Source: Amphibalanus amphitrite
Lineage: Eukaryota; Arthropoda; Thecostraca; Balanomorpha; Balanidae
Length of the DNA: 64,000 nt
Direction of reading: 5' to 3'
Assembly (NCBI RefSeq): GCF_019059575.1
Contig: NW_024881519.1
Span: forward strand, 124,001-188,000
This document shows, piece by piece, positions 1 through 10,307 of this stretch. How positions within the stretch are numbered: position 1 is the first letter of the stretch; each line of letters starts with the position of its first letter. The notes below the pieces were generated by a model that saw only the letters and a list, made by a program, of their open reading frames with translations, had not been told where the DNA came from and did not search any database. Position numbers and translations under genes: made by a program.

Positions 1-684
1 ACATTGGTATAAATGCCGACTGACCTAACACACTGATGGATTGTTTTCGAATCATAACTGGCTGATTTGACATTGGCACAATGTCCGTTGACCTTTTCAA
101 GGTTACTAAAGGTCAAGGTCAGGTCAGTGACCTCGGTTGACCTGTAATGACTTCTTGCACTTGTATGCCTTTTCGGGGTATTTTGATGCCCTGAATTCGA
201 ATTTGCTATCCATTTCAGGCATCGTCGATTATTTCTTGGAGTTCATTTTGGGTCAGGGTCAGGTCAGTGGCGTCACACGCCTGACGTGACCCAATGCACA
301 AATGACCTTCCAGACTTCCGATGCTCCCAACGCATCATTTTTAGAGTTATGACATCGAAATACACACCAAACGATAGAGAATTGATCAAGGATCACGATA
401 GTGAAGGTTTCAAGTCGATATCTCACCGTTTTGCCGCAATCGGCGCGGAAATCTGAAAAAGCTAGATTTTTCCGAAAATTTGACCTTTGACCGGTCATAA
501 GTAGGTCAAATGTTGACCTAGGACCAAAAAATATACCACCAATCGCGAGATCTCGTTGAGAGCAATCCGTTGGTTCTTTCCGCTAAGCTCTACGACGCTC
601 CGTTTTCAAACGCCAGGGGGGGTCGCACCCCCCCCCCCCTGCATGGGCCAAGGTGGCAAAACACCGTTTACGGGCGAGGGTTAA
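1..684 (-). mobile_element. TTAA-flanked AGGTCA-rich element, partial
   Basis: This is the right-hand part of a TTAA-type element whose other end lies before the window. It ends with GGGCGAGGG next to TTAA at 681-684. A poly-G/poly-C hairpin sits at about 615-642, and TGACC/GGTCA motifs fill the interior. It matches the element at 1947-2894 in reverse orientation, sharing the CGTTTACGGGCGAGGG end. No transposase is encoded, so it is non-autonomous. Confidence 0.75.
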
Positions 685-792
685 TATTTGAGAATATTTT
701 ATCGCTGCATATTGTTCCTTTGGTATTCAGCTTTCACTGGAAAACGAAAAAACAGGCCTATGATTTCAAGAATGTCTTTGACGGCCCGTTGA

Positions 793-1710
793 TTAACCCT
801 CGCCCTACATGGGGGGTGCCACCCCCTCACAGGTAGTTTTTCTGCTCTGCACTAAACATTTTAAAGCTAGAAGCCTAATATTCGTATAGCTGTTTCTCTA
901 TCCTTTCTCAGCCTCCACTGAAAATTTCAAGTTTCTGTGGCTTTTGGTTTTGGAGATATGACCTGGTTCTTCAGGTCATGTCATGACCCAAATGACCAAT
1001 AACCAATATCTTGGCGTTGGCTAATGGTCTTGTGAGCTTTTGACACCTTGATTTCGTTTTTTTTTTTTTTTGCTAGTCTTACCTCCCACCTATCATGGAA
1101 GATGCTATTCGAGGATGTACAGATGTCAGCGTCAAAGTCAAAGTCAAGGTCAACCTAGGTCATAAAAATTACATTTTAGGCTAGCTGAATTAACTTTTCA
1201 AAGTTTTCATGAAGTTTTTTTACTGCGTTTTTGGTAAAAGCTTATCAGTTCATGGTGCTTTGTATTAGGGACACACAAACCCTTCGGTGCACACATCAGT
1301 ATGCCTACAATTACACACAGACACACTGACACAGACATACAAACACATGTATCATTGACCTTGACCTAACTTGACCTGACATGACCACAGCCAGTAAAAA
1401 CCTAGTCGGGTAGTGTGACAAAGAGCTGTTCTAGCTGGCTTTGCACCACTAACGGCAGCGTCATCGGTACATGATGGGCACAGCACGTGATATTCCAACG
1501 GTGGCCCCAAGCAGCAACATTTTTTAGTTTGACTTGACCTGGAAGGTCAATAATTTACCTAATGAGGTAAAATTGGGTACCATTGGATTCGTCTTTTCCC
1601 AAAGAATCTGTTGATCTTTACCGCGAAGCTCTATCTCCAGCAGGAACGAATTGGCGCGAGGGGGTGGCAACGCCCCTCCCGCCATGTGCCAACAGACAAC
1701 AGTGACTTAA
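793..1710. mobile_element. decayed TTAA-type element
   Basis: The left end TTAACCCTCGCCC with a G/C-run hairpin (about 810-834) is clear. The right end is degenerate: a GAGGG block and a GC hairpin near 1658-1682, and a possible TTAA near 1707. The interior has scattered GGTCA motifs, a T-run at about 1056-1071 and a CA-rich stretch at 1268-1345. The right boundary is uncertain. The 236 bases that follow (1711-1946) hold nothing I recognise. Confidence 0.5.
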
Positions 1711-1946
1711 GTGTGCGTTACGACAATAGTTCTTCCTACACACATTTCACCTGCTTCGAAAAGAATGATGGGCAAGCTGCCTATTAGAGGCAAGCTGGCA
1801 TGTGATAAGATGATAAAACGGACACTACATTTCTATTATTTTCAAGCCCGCTTTTTCCTCTGCCAGAGCCTGTCTTAAAAAGTAAGATTAATCATATGAC
1901 ACAGGGCAAAGCATGGGAGCTGTCGCCTGTCACAACTTAACCATAC

Positions 1947-2894
1947 TTAACCCTCGCCCGTAAACGGCGATCTGCCACCTTCGCCCATGCAGGGGGGTTG
2001 GTGCGACCCCCCCCCCCCTTGGCGTTTGAAAACGGAGCGTCGTAGAGCTTAGCGGAAAAGACCAACGGATTGCTCTCGCCGAGATCTCGCGATTGGTGGT
2101 ATATTTTTTGGTCCTAGGTCAACATTGGACCTACTTTTGACCGGTCAAAGGTCAAATTTTCGGAAAAATAGACTTTTTCAAATTTTCCGCGGCGATTGCG
2201 GCAAAACGGTGGGAGATATCGACTTGAAACCTTCACTATCGTGTTCCTTGATCAATTGTCTATCGTTTGGTATGTATTTCGTTTCCCTAGCTCTAAAAAT
2301 GGCGCGTTGGGAGCGCCGGAAGTCGGCAAGGTCACAGTCGGCGGCAGAAATTTGAAAAATCAAAATTTAAATTTTTGAAATCTGATTGTATTTTTGGATT
2401 TGGGATGTCCATTTGCTCCTTATAGAAGCTAATATTGCTGCATATTCCCATTGAGGTGACAAGAATTAGCAAAATAGTGGTTCGGGCGCTTTTCAAAAAT
2501 AGTACCGGACGCTGTTCCTCTTGTGACGTAATAGCTCCGTGACCTGACCTGACCCGGTCAAGTTTCTTATACCATATGATAGCCAATACTTGCCCCAACA
2601 TGCATGGGAAGTTTCATCACGATCCATCAACCGATGTCCGTACCACCGGCAGGAAACCTCGGGCGTTGGCACTCAGTTTGTGAAAATCCGGCCGGAGGCT
2701 GTTCCCTTTGTGACGTCATAACTCCGTGACCTGACATGACCCGGTCAAATTTTTTTTTATCAAAAGATGCGCAAGGTTTGCCCCATAAGGTACCCAAAAT
2801 TTGGCGGCGCTGCGCGCCGCCGTTTTTGCACTATTTCCGAAAAACCTCAGGGGGGGTTGCACCAACCCCCCCCCCCTACATGGGCGAGGGTTAA
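1947..2894 (+). mobile_element. TTAA-flanked AGGTCA-rich element
   Basis: A complete non-autonomous element lies between TTAA at 1947-1950 and TTAA at 2891-2894. The ends are CCCTCGCCC and GGGCGAGGG. Just inside each end is a G-run/C-run hairpin, GGTTGGTGCGACC at left and GGTTGCACCAACC at right, near-inverted copies of each other. The interior has GGTCA/TGACC motifs and no meaningful ORF. It is the opposite-orientation relative of the partial copy at 1-684. Confidence 0.8.
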
Positions 2895-2950
2895 AATCCA
2901 TTAACAACGCTGTCATATTTCCCAAACATTGCGCGTGCTTGTAGCCAATT

Positions 2951-3990
2951 TTAACCCTCGCCAGACCTAATGGTTTTCTACATACGCGCCGGCCGAGGGG
3001 GGGGAGGGTGGGCGGGTACGACCACCCCTCTCGCCGTTTCGCCCCTGGTGGAGCTAGCGCGTCGCGGAAAAAAAAAACGAGGAGCGTGTGCGCCGTTACG
3101 AGACGCAGAGATTGGTACCCGATTTTAAGGTCCTAGGTCAATCGGTGACCTCTGAGGTCAGGTCAAGTGCCCCAAGGTACGGTTCAGTTTTTGGTGAATA
3201 ACTTCGCAAAAAACGGCCGCAGAGCCGCGATTTTGGCAGCATCGTGTTCGCCTTGCTCAGGCGCGTCGAATGATATAATTTTTGCTTGGGTCAGGTAAAC
3301 TTAGGGTGTTGACCTCAGGTCACGGTCAGGTCAGCGCCCCCAGGTCACGAAGCTGGTCGAAAGAGGTCATGTCGCATATCATTCGATTCGGCAGGTCTTC
3401 CTGAGTCCATTGGTGGCTTTCCCGACTCGCTAGCTCAATTTGATCGGGAGTTATTGACGAAAAACTAACATGACTTTGATGACGTCATAAATGACGTCAC
3501 GCAAGGTCAACATTCCAAAAGTGATGCATCTAACCTTGCAAGGAGTGCATCAAATCACGATTCTGTGTGATTGAGATAGTTGGAGATCGTTCCCGGCGCC
3601 AGAATAGCAGTTTTTATTTTTCCCCATTGACTTATAATGGTGAGGTGACGAAAATGACCTGACCTCATATGACCTTTAGGAAAAATCCGGGATATACAAG
3701 TTGTGAGACTCGTAATGGATAATAGGTCCTGCAAGTTTCATTTCCCTGTTAAAGCTCCTCTGGCAGTAAGGGCGTTGCGAAGTTGCGACATCTGAAGACC
3801 GTGCAGAGGTTCACTTATGACGTCATAGGTCAGTGACCTGACCTGACTCAAAAATGCGGTTGGTGTCAAAAGATCCGGCTTGAATCAAAGGTCAGGTATG
3901 CCAAGTTTCAGCTCTCTATCGCCAGCGTGATCGGAGCTATCGCGAAAAAACCCTATGGGGGGCGGCACCCCCTCGGCCGGCGAGGGTTAA
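2951..3990 (+). mobile_element. TTAA-flanked AGGTCA-rich element, B subfamily
   Basis: The element lies between TTAA at 2951-2954 and 3987-3990, with ends CCCTCGCC and GGCGAGGG. It has G-run hairpins at both ends, GGTCA tracts, and a paired CRE-like block (TGACGTCA) near 3480-3500. Related sequence recurs inside the elements at 13002-16665, 13991-15888 and 16720-22201. Confidence 0.8.
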
Positions 3991-4070
3991 CCATAGGTAC
4001 TTTGCTCTGGCCCGCCGGCTGCTTCCAAATCTCATATCTGGCCCGCACCCAAAAAGGCTGCCTACCCCTG
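3991..4070 (-). mobile_element. hAT-like terminus, fragment
   Basis: Read on the minus strand the block starts CAGGGGTAGGCAGCC at 4070 and runs into GGGTGCGGGCCAGAT. This is the look of hAT-superfamily ends (CAGGGGTGGGCAACC-like, from general knowledge). No matching opposite end or 8-bp TSD was found, so it is treated as a truncated end. Confidence 0.35.
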
Positions 4071-4123
4071 CTCTAAATGCATAGACCAGTAGTTACGTCT
4101 GGAGATCTATTCTAGGCCGACTG

Positions 4124-5315
4124 CAGCGGAGGAGGTTTGGTCAATCGTTGTCATTTTTAGCACATACCATTTTTGGCAACCATGTGCCAAAAATGACAAC
4201 GCTATCAGCTATTTTTGGCAACGATGAAGCCGATTTCACTCCTCAGCGAGGAAGTCACGATTTTGGAAATACAAGCACTTATTTTGGAAAAGAAGTGCTG
4301 CCACCTGGTGCAAGAAGAATAAACCAGCTTTAATATGGCCGTTGTTTATATGGTATCCAACGCTCACGCATACCTTTTTTGTGGCCTGCAGTTGGAACTT
4401 CAATTTGCAGCATCCGAAAATGATCAATGTTGATCGAAAACATAATTTTGATGAAAAAAAAAGAATATGTTAAGTTGAAAGAGGAGGCGAGTTCATCCAG
4501 ATGCGGTGGTTTACTTCTTGAAATTATTTTTGCTTATGACGACCGCCATGTAATGACGGATGATGCGCGGCCGTCAATTAGCAAAAATGATTTCAGGAAG
4601 TAAATCATCGCATCTAAATAAAATGACCTCTCTCTACTTGACATTATTTTTTTCATCAACATCATGTTTTCGATCAATATCGATCATTTTCGGATGCTTC
4701 AATTTTAAGTACCAACTTCAGGCCACAAAACAAACTTTAGCCGGTCTCGTAGCTCAGTCGGTTAGAGCGTTGGACTCCGCGTGGTGAGGGCACGCGTTCC
4801 CGGTTATGAAAGTCCGGGTTCGAAGCGCGACGGGCGCTCGACATTTATGGGCCTCCTGACAGGTATGGTTGCGGTTGGTGGCAGACCGTAGCCAGGCGAA
4901 GTCAGCGAGGGGACCGGCCGTGCGCGGCTTTGTGCGCACGTTAAACTTTGGACTCTAAATTCTGCCATAGAATCGGAATTGCGCGATCGGAGGGTAGAGG
5001 GCAGGGTCATCGCAACAAGCTTCGCTTAGCGGTGGCTCTGTCCTTGTGAATCCTTCCCATCAAAAGTTTCGGACTAAATTTATAAAAAAAACTACCATAC
5101 AAACAACGGGCACATTAAAGCTGGCTTCTTCTTCTTGCACCAGGTGGCAGCACTTCTTTTCGAAAATCAGTGCTTATCTTTCCAAAATCGTGATTTCCTC
5201 GCTGAGGAGTGAAATCGGCTTCATCGTTGTCAAAAATAGCAGAATCGTTGCCATTTCTGGCACGTGTGACAAAAATAGCACGTGCTAAAAATGACAACGA
5301 TTGACCAAACCTCCC
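4124..5315. mobile_element. fold-back element with about 0.4-kb arms
   Basis: The left arm (from 4124) and right arm (to 5315) are inverted copies over about 400 bases, meeting at a short loop near 4540-4575. The outer ends read GGAGGTTTGGTCAATCG and its complement. A 7-base repeat CCGACTG at 4117-4123 and 5316-5322 is a plausible TSD. The right arm is longer because a SINE (4743-5091) has inserted into it. No coding capacity is visible. Confidence 0.75.
4743..5091 (+). mobile_element. tRNA-derived SINE, copy 1
   Basis: The 5' head is tRNA-like, with an A box TAGCTCAGTCGG (4750-4761) and a B box GGTTCGAAGC (4817-4826), the internal RNA polymerase III promoter. Downstream are a body with CACGTTAAACTTT and AAATTCTGCCATAG and a tail GGACTAAATTTATAAAAAAA. 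Body blocks and tail recur in the copy at 62034-62390 (-), so this is a real family. It sits inside the right arm of the 4124-5315 fold-back. Confidence 0.8.
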
Positions 5316-5419
5316 CCGACTGACTGTACAGGTCCTGTGGGTTTCGTGGGTTTTAGCGGTAGGTTTTGCACCTAGAAAATTTAGTGCACTTCAGGCTATA
5401 TCTTCGTCGTCTTAATCTT

Positions 5420-6618
5420 TTAACCCGCGCCCTGCTGGGGGGGGGGGTGTTTGAACACCCCCCTTGTGGTTTTTCGCGAATATCTCAAAAACGGCGGCGC
5501 GGAGCGCCGCCGTTTTTGGTACACCTTATCATACATCAATTCTACACATGTTGTGAAAATTTCAGACCAAGGTCATTCAAGGTCAGGTCACCAGGTCACT
5601 TGAAGTGACCTCACCTCATAAAAAGTTTCAATGTCTGTCATAGCTACACCGAGTGACCGATCGCTTTGAAACTTTCAGCGATTGCTAAGAGCAATAGCAT
5701 GTACAAAATGTATATCTCAGAATTTTGATATCGATGACCTAAGGTCAGGTCAATTTTGCGACCTCCCCATTATAAGTCAATGGGAGAAAATTGAAACGCG
5801 CCTCTTTTGGACGAAAGACATTATAAACACTCCCAAACACTGAATTACAAGTGGTTTAGACACACTGAACATGAAAATGGTGTCCGTGACCCCTGTTTAT
5901 GCCCTGAGGTCATCTTAGGTCACGAATGGTATCTAACAGTTTTTCGCAAATAACTTTTGATAGAGGCATGCTAGAGCGATGAAAACGCCTTAGATGTGTT
6001 CAGCTCGACGATACGGATCGACTGATATGCAACATGACCCTTTCCGGTCAGGTCATGACCTTGACCTGAGGTCAAATTGTCAAGTTGACCTTTCAAGGTC
6101 AAGTTATAGTTCATTCGATGCGTCTTGACGAGAGGAACACGATGCCGGTAAAAGTAAGCTCGTACAAGGCTTGGGTCAAAAGTTATTGCAGAAAAACTGT
6201 TTCCGAAAAAATCGGCTATTTTTGCAGTTTTTGCCCCCTGCAGGCAAAACCGTTGACGTTAGGTCAAATCTGAGAACATTACTCAGAAAGGGCGTTAATA
6301 GGGCTATCGAATGCGCTTTTCCGCGGCGCTGTAGCTCTATTGGTTCCCGAGTTATGCGTTGGCTTCTTGGAAATTGTCGACATTCGACCTGGAAATCGGC
6401 GAAATTTTGCCTTCAATGACCTCTGGTGACCTGACCTTTGACCTGACCAAAAAATTGACCGAAGTGATTTCGTCATTATTTTTGACGCTCTTTCGAACGC
6501 CGCCTTCCGCGTATCGCTACGTGGCCCAGGAGCCGAGTTAGAAGGGGGGGTGTTCAAACACCCCCCCCCCCCCCAGCAGGGCGTGGAAATCCAGGACCCC
6601 CAGCAGGGCGCGGGTTAA
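5420..6618 (+). mobile_element. TTAA-flanked AGGTCA-rich element, C subfamily
   Basis: Flanked by TTAA (5420-5423 and 6615-6618), with ends CCCGCGCCCTGCTGGG and CAGCAGGGCGCGGG. The left hairpin core TGTTTGAACA between G and C runs is the exact inverted complement of the right core TGTTCAAACA. The interior holds many GGTCA/TGACC motifs. The terminal block at 6571-6618 is partly duplicated. A reversed relative is at 39280-40856. Confidence 0.8.
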
Positions 6619-6937
6619 GTGTTGAAGATGCGATCGACTTGTTGGTTCACAAGCCGGCCATGATCGTGTAAAATGGCTTCATCGTAGATCTATTAGTTTC
6701 TGAGATATAACCGGAAATGTAAAAGTGCAAAACCTACCGCTTAATCTCGCGAGAGCCGTACATACAGCGATTCTCCGCCGTCCGTGCTAGTGATGTCAGT
6801 TACGGAAAATCGGAATTCCGATACCAAACCAAATACCAACCGAAACCGTGGAGAAATACCGAAACCAAACCAACTTGGGAACATGAGGGAAATACCAACT
6901 TTACCGATTTCTTAGCCTTTTATACATTAGTGGGGGT

Positions 6938-7062
6938 TATTATAGGATTAAATTGGACTTACTCCACAAGAGAATCGTTTTCGGTCGTAATGAGAATCGT
7001 AATGTAATGAGAATCGACCGAAAACGATTCTCTTGTGGAGTAAGTCCAATTTAATCCTATAA
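6938..7062. repeat. perfect inverted repeat, about 48-bp arms
   Basis: Arms of about 48 bp (from TATAGGATTAAATTGG) are inverted copies around a roughly 27-bp loop holding GAGAATCG repeats. It could form a hairpin. It looks like a small fold-back insertion into the subterminal part of the outer hAT-like element. No ORF. Confidence 0.75.
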
Positions 7063-7139
7063 TATCTATTTGCTCTCCACACTAACATGTCTCTTAGTGG
7101 GGGTTCATAATACCAACAAAATACCAAACACATTAGTAT

Positions 7140-7770
7140 CAGGGGCGGCGGATTCGGGGGGCAGGGGGGCCCTGGCAAATTCGTGGGGGGGGGGGGCAAA
7201 AGTATCTTTTTGTCCCCCCCCATAATTTGTGACAAAGCTTAGACAAGAAACCATATACCTGATTATGCTGTTCGATCATCTGAAGATGTAACCAGATGCC
7301 CATATACTTTATCATACGTTGCCTTTCTTAAATGGCAAGCGTTCGCGTTCAATTGAAGTTTTCCTCTCTTCAACCTAGTTTTGGAGGCATTATAAGCGTC
7401 AACGTGACGCAGCAGCAACCCAGGCCTTCAGTGACCGCTTACAGGGGCGACGGATACAGGGTGGCAGAGGAGGCATCGTCCCCTAAGAAACTTTTGGAGG
7501 AGGGGCAACCGCATATTCTTGCCCCTCCATAATTCGTGCCCTAAACATGAGGAAAATTTCCATAACCTGATATTGCAGCTATGCGCTCCTACAGTTTGTA
7601 CAACGGTGCCTTTTGAATATGTGTAAATGCTAACCATTTCCGCTTTATACCTATCACTTTTTTTGTCTTTTCAGATTCGATTTAGAGATATTTTAAGTGT
7701 GCAAGGGACGCAACTCATACCTTCAGTGGTCGTTTGCCGCTATTTTGTACCTACATAAATGCCAAATCGC
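7140..7770 (+). repeat. direct repeat of hAT-like end, two diverged units
   Basis: Two units in the same orientation begin CAGGGGCGGCGGATTC (7140) and CAGGGGCGACGGATAC (about 7451). Both continue through a GC-run stretch to TCCATAATTTGTG/TCCATAATTCGTG and an ATAACCTGAT-like block. A CTTCAGTG(A/G)(C/T)CG block recurs near 7418 and 7723. No gene is seen here, and 7771-8075 holds nothing recognisable. Confidence 0.45.
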
Positions 7771-8143
7771 AAGCGAGCGGAGACGGAAGGGCTAGCCATT
7801 CGCTTGCGGGTAGTTAAGACTATAATGAGCGCTCATAATAAGCCACTCCCCTGATTTTTTTCGAGCGCAACAGTTTCCAGCGCATAAAATGGTAAACGCC
7901 GAGGTCGTATACAGTATACACATTGACCACATTGACCAATGCACGGTATGGTATGACACCCAAAGGCCAGTCATCAGAGATCTGCTTTGGGCATTCGGAG
8001 GCTTGTGTGGGGCCAGTGTAAAAACTGGATGTTTACAGTTCAGTATCCGCTTTATTTCAACTTTACTATTAAAAATGTAAAAATTAATGTTTAAGCTCAT
8101 AGTGACATATATGGCAAAAGTCAATTATTCAAAATAATTTATA

Positions 8144-8190
8144 TTAGGACCAAAACGCGTTTCGATAATATCGTCATCAGTTGGTCCTAA
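8144..8190 (-). ncRNA. hammerhead-ribozyme-like motif, Penelope copy 1
   Basis: This is the minus-strand twin of the motif at 9459-9505, with the same CTGATGA and GAAA core and a 10-bp closing stem (TTAGGACCAA with TTGGTCCTAA). Hammerhead ribozymes are established components of Penelope-like elements. Activity is inferred from core conservation only. Confidence 0.65.
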
Positions 8191-8355
8191 ATAAATGACA
8201 CAAAATACCATGTTCAATCCAAAACACTTGAAAACCTACGGTAACATTTCACGTGGACATCTCAATGCATTACATTCACTGGGGAGAAGTTCAACACTCA
8301 GTCGTGACCTATCTCGTCAATAACATGTACAATGTATATACCTACACATAGAATA

Positions 8356-8712
8356 TTACAGTTGATGAACAGATAGAATCAATTTTGCGGCTGTCTCGGC
8401 TAATGTTATCCTACCACTTTTGGGGTTCATGCACTCATTTATTTCAAGAATGGCCGCCTCGAGCGCTATCCTTGTCATTTTGTCAATGTTTTCTTTGACA
8501 CTCTTAGCCGCTCTCCAGTCAGGCAATGCTCCACATTCATGAGTGTGTTTCACAATGGTTTTGTCTCTCTGATATTGTATATCTTTCCGATGTTCCCTCA
8601 GCCGTATATCCAAACCGCGACCGGTTTCGCCATAGTATGGCTTGGAACACCCAAGACAGGGGATCTTATAAACAATGCTGTTCTCATGTCGTGCGTTCCG
8701 TTTGCTTCTCAC
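8356..8712 (-). pseudogene. Penelope-like GIY-YIG endonuclease, fragment
   Basis: A 118-residue open frame holds the C-terminal endonuclease of a Penelope-like element. IVYKIPCLGC and KPYYGETGRG correspond to the GIY and YIG motifs with the CxxC pair usual in this clade. RLREHRKDI supplies the catalytic arginine/histidine stretch, and ALEAAILEINE the likely glutamate helix. The domain normally nicks DNA to prime reverse transcription. The RT domain is absent, so this is a 5'-truncated copy. It is near-identical to the plus-strand copy at 8794-9293, but here the frame is intact. Confidence 0.8.
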
Positions 8713-8793
8713 TATTTGATTCTCACTATTTGATTCTCACTATTTGATTCTCGTTTGCTTCTCACTATTTGATTCCGTTTGATTCTCACTATA
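8713..8793. repeat. short tandem repeats at Penelope pair junction
   Basis: The motif CTCACTATTTGATT recurs several times with variants between the two inverted copies. It is related to CAAATAGTGAGAAGCAAACG inside the element (plus strand about 8931-8950). The junction therefore probably arose by template switching or slippage during reverse transcription. Confidence 0.6.
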
Positions 8794-9293
8794 GGATTCC
8801 AAAAACTAAGAAAGAGAAGAAGAAACACAAAGTCATTGTTGTGCCACATTCCAAACATGTTGACACCATCACCAACTTTTTGAAAGGAACGGATGTGGTC
8901 GTCATTAGCAAGACGGGAAAAAGCATAGAACAAATAGTGAGAAGCAAACGGAACGCACGACATGAGAACAGCATTGTTTATAAGATCCCCTGTCTTGGGT
9001 GTTCCAAGCCATACTATGGCGAAACCGGTCGCGGTTTGGATATACGGCTGAGGGAACATCGGAAAGATATACAATATCAGAGAGACTAAACCATTGTGAA
9101 ACACACTCATGAATGTGGAGCATTGCCTGACTGGAGAGCGGCTAAGAGTGTCAAAGAAAACATTGACAAAATGACAAGGATAGCGCTCGAGGCGGCCATT
9201 CTTGAAATAAATGAGTGCATGAACCCCAAAAGTGGTAGGATAACATTAGCCGAGACAGCCGCAAAATTGATTCTATCTGTTCATCAACTGTAA
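8794..9293 (+). pseudogene. Penelope-like linker plus GIY-YIG endonuclease, broken
   Basis: The frame starts in a lysine-rich linker (KTKKEKKKHKVIVVPHSKH) that joins RT and endonuclease in Penelope-like elements. It continues into the GIY-YIG domain (IVYKIPCLGC, KPYYGETGRG, RLREHRKDI). An in-frame TAA at 9087-9089 replaces the AAA lysine codon seen in the minus-strand copy. The same frame then stays open to the normal stop at about 9293. This copy extends further 5' than its partner but still lacks the RT, and it cannot make a complete endonuclease. Confidence 0.8.
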
Positions 9294-9458
9294 TATTCTA
9301 TGTGTAGGTATATACATTGTACATGTTATTGACGAGATAGGTCACGACTGAGTGTTGAACTTCTCCCCAGTGAATGTAATGCATTGAGATGTCCACGTGA
9401 AATGTTACCGTAGGTTTTCAAGTGTTTTGGATTGAACATGGTATTTTGTGTCATTTAT

Positions 9459-9505
9459 TTAGGACCAACTGATGACGATATTATCGAAACGCGTTTTGGT
9501 CCTAA
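9459..9505 (+). ncRNA. hammerhead-ribozyme-like motif, Penelope copy 2
   Basis: The layout is closing stem I (TTAGGACCAA, TTGGTCCTAA), core CTGATGA, a short stem II (CGATATTATC), core GAAA, then a minimal stem III CGCG and the cleavage-side T run. This fits the type I hammerhead with a tiny helix III described for Penelope-like elements. The likely cleavage is after T9495. It lies about 170 bases after the endonuclease stop. Stem II is only 3-4 bp, so activity needs testing. Confidence 0.65.
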
Positions 9506-9548
9506 TATAAATTATTTTGAATAATTGACTTTTGTAAAAATTAATGTT

Positions 9549-10011
9549 GGAAACTTTTGAGGGTTAGGGCACTGCACTGATCATTAGTGGGCCCCCCTCT
9601 GTCTAAAGGCTGGCTAAAGAATAAAGAGCATCAAACACGAACAATAGCGGTGGAACACCTTCAATTAAGGGGGGGAGGGGGCACTGCCGACTTTTGGTCC
9701 CATTCTTTCCATGCAACGCCCATATCGCTAACGTTAAAATGCCAAAATCAAAGGGGGCACGGTGCCCCGGTGCCCTCCCCGTTCCGCCGCCTATGAACAC
9801 GAAAGCAAAATCTAAGGCATTTTGGAAAAATGAGTATGCCCCGCAGCGTCCGATAACTACCACCTTCCAGTGGGTCAAGCCAACGGGGCCCAAGTCTATA
9901 ATGGCACTTAACGATAGCACTAACCTTGTCTCACTTTTCGTTGAAGTCTGCTCCGAATGGTTTCGGCCACAGACTGGCTGCACTGAGGTCGTTTGGTATG
10001 TGCAACTGTAA
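9549..10011. other. no gene seen; GC-run repeat fragment
   Basis: Nothing coding is supported. A G-rich block near 9669-9690 is followed by TTCCATGCAACGCC at 9708-9721. That 14-mer recurs near 59336-59349 in a hAT-like element (59261-60442), so this is probably a decayed relative. No terminal repeats or TSD were found. Confidence 0.35.
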
Positions 10012-10200
10012 TTAAAGCCACCTGAGGCGCCCTGACACCAGGCTGAAGCTGGGTTGGAAATGCCTCGTCTTTTCAGATATCACTGGCCGCTGATTCTCGA
10101 GTGCCTGAACCGGTAGATGTCGTGGCAAGATTTGGTGTGATAATTTGAACCTTTTACCGCAGTCAGCGCACCCTAAAGCCCTACTTAAGAAACGCCCCAC
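10012..10200 (-). pseudogene. possible C2H2 zinc-finger fragment
   Basis: A 62-residue frame contains CADCGKRFKLSHQILPRH, close to the C2H2 pattern CxxCGKxF...L..H. The second histidine position reads Q, and the following linker-like stretch lacks a second good finger. It may be a decayed zinc-finger gene piece carried by a transposon. A chance match is possible. Confidence 0.25.
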
Positions 10201-10307
10201 CCAGAGCTTCTGGATTCTCGTTCCAGGACCGTTCCTTCACTCCAGCCCGCCGCCGCGCTCCCTCACCTCAGCCCTCCGTTCCCAGCTTGACGAGCGTTTG
10301 GGCCTTA

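Larger units (their letters stand above)
8092..9532. mobile_element. inverted pair of Penelope-like element fragments
   Basis: Two copies of the 3' part of a Penelope-like retroelement face away from each other: about 8114-8725 on the minus strand and 8794-9536 on the plus strand. They are near-identical over about 580 bp. Each has a GIY-YIG endonuclease frame and a hammerhead-like motif about 200 bp after the stop. A 16-bp direct repeat TGTAAAAATTAATGTT flanks the pair (8076-8091 and 9533-9548), the expected TSD if both inserted together. The reverse transcriptase is missing. Confidence 0.75.

Noticed and set aside
4741..4830. A functional tRNA gene
   Set aside because: A and B boxes are present, but the cloverleaf region is disrupted and the sequence continues into a shared SINE body and A-rich tail.
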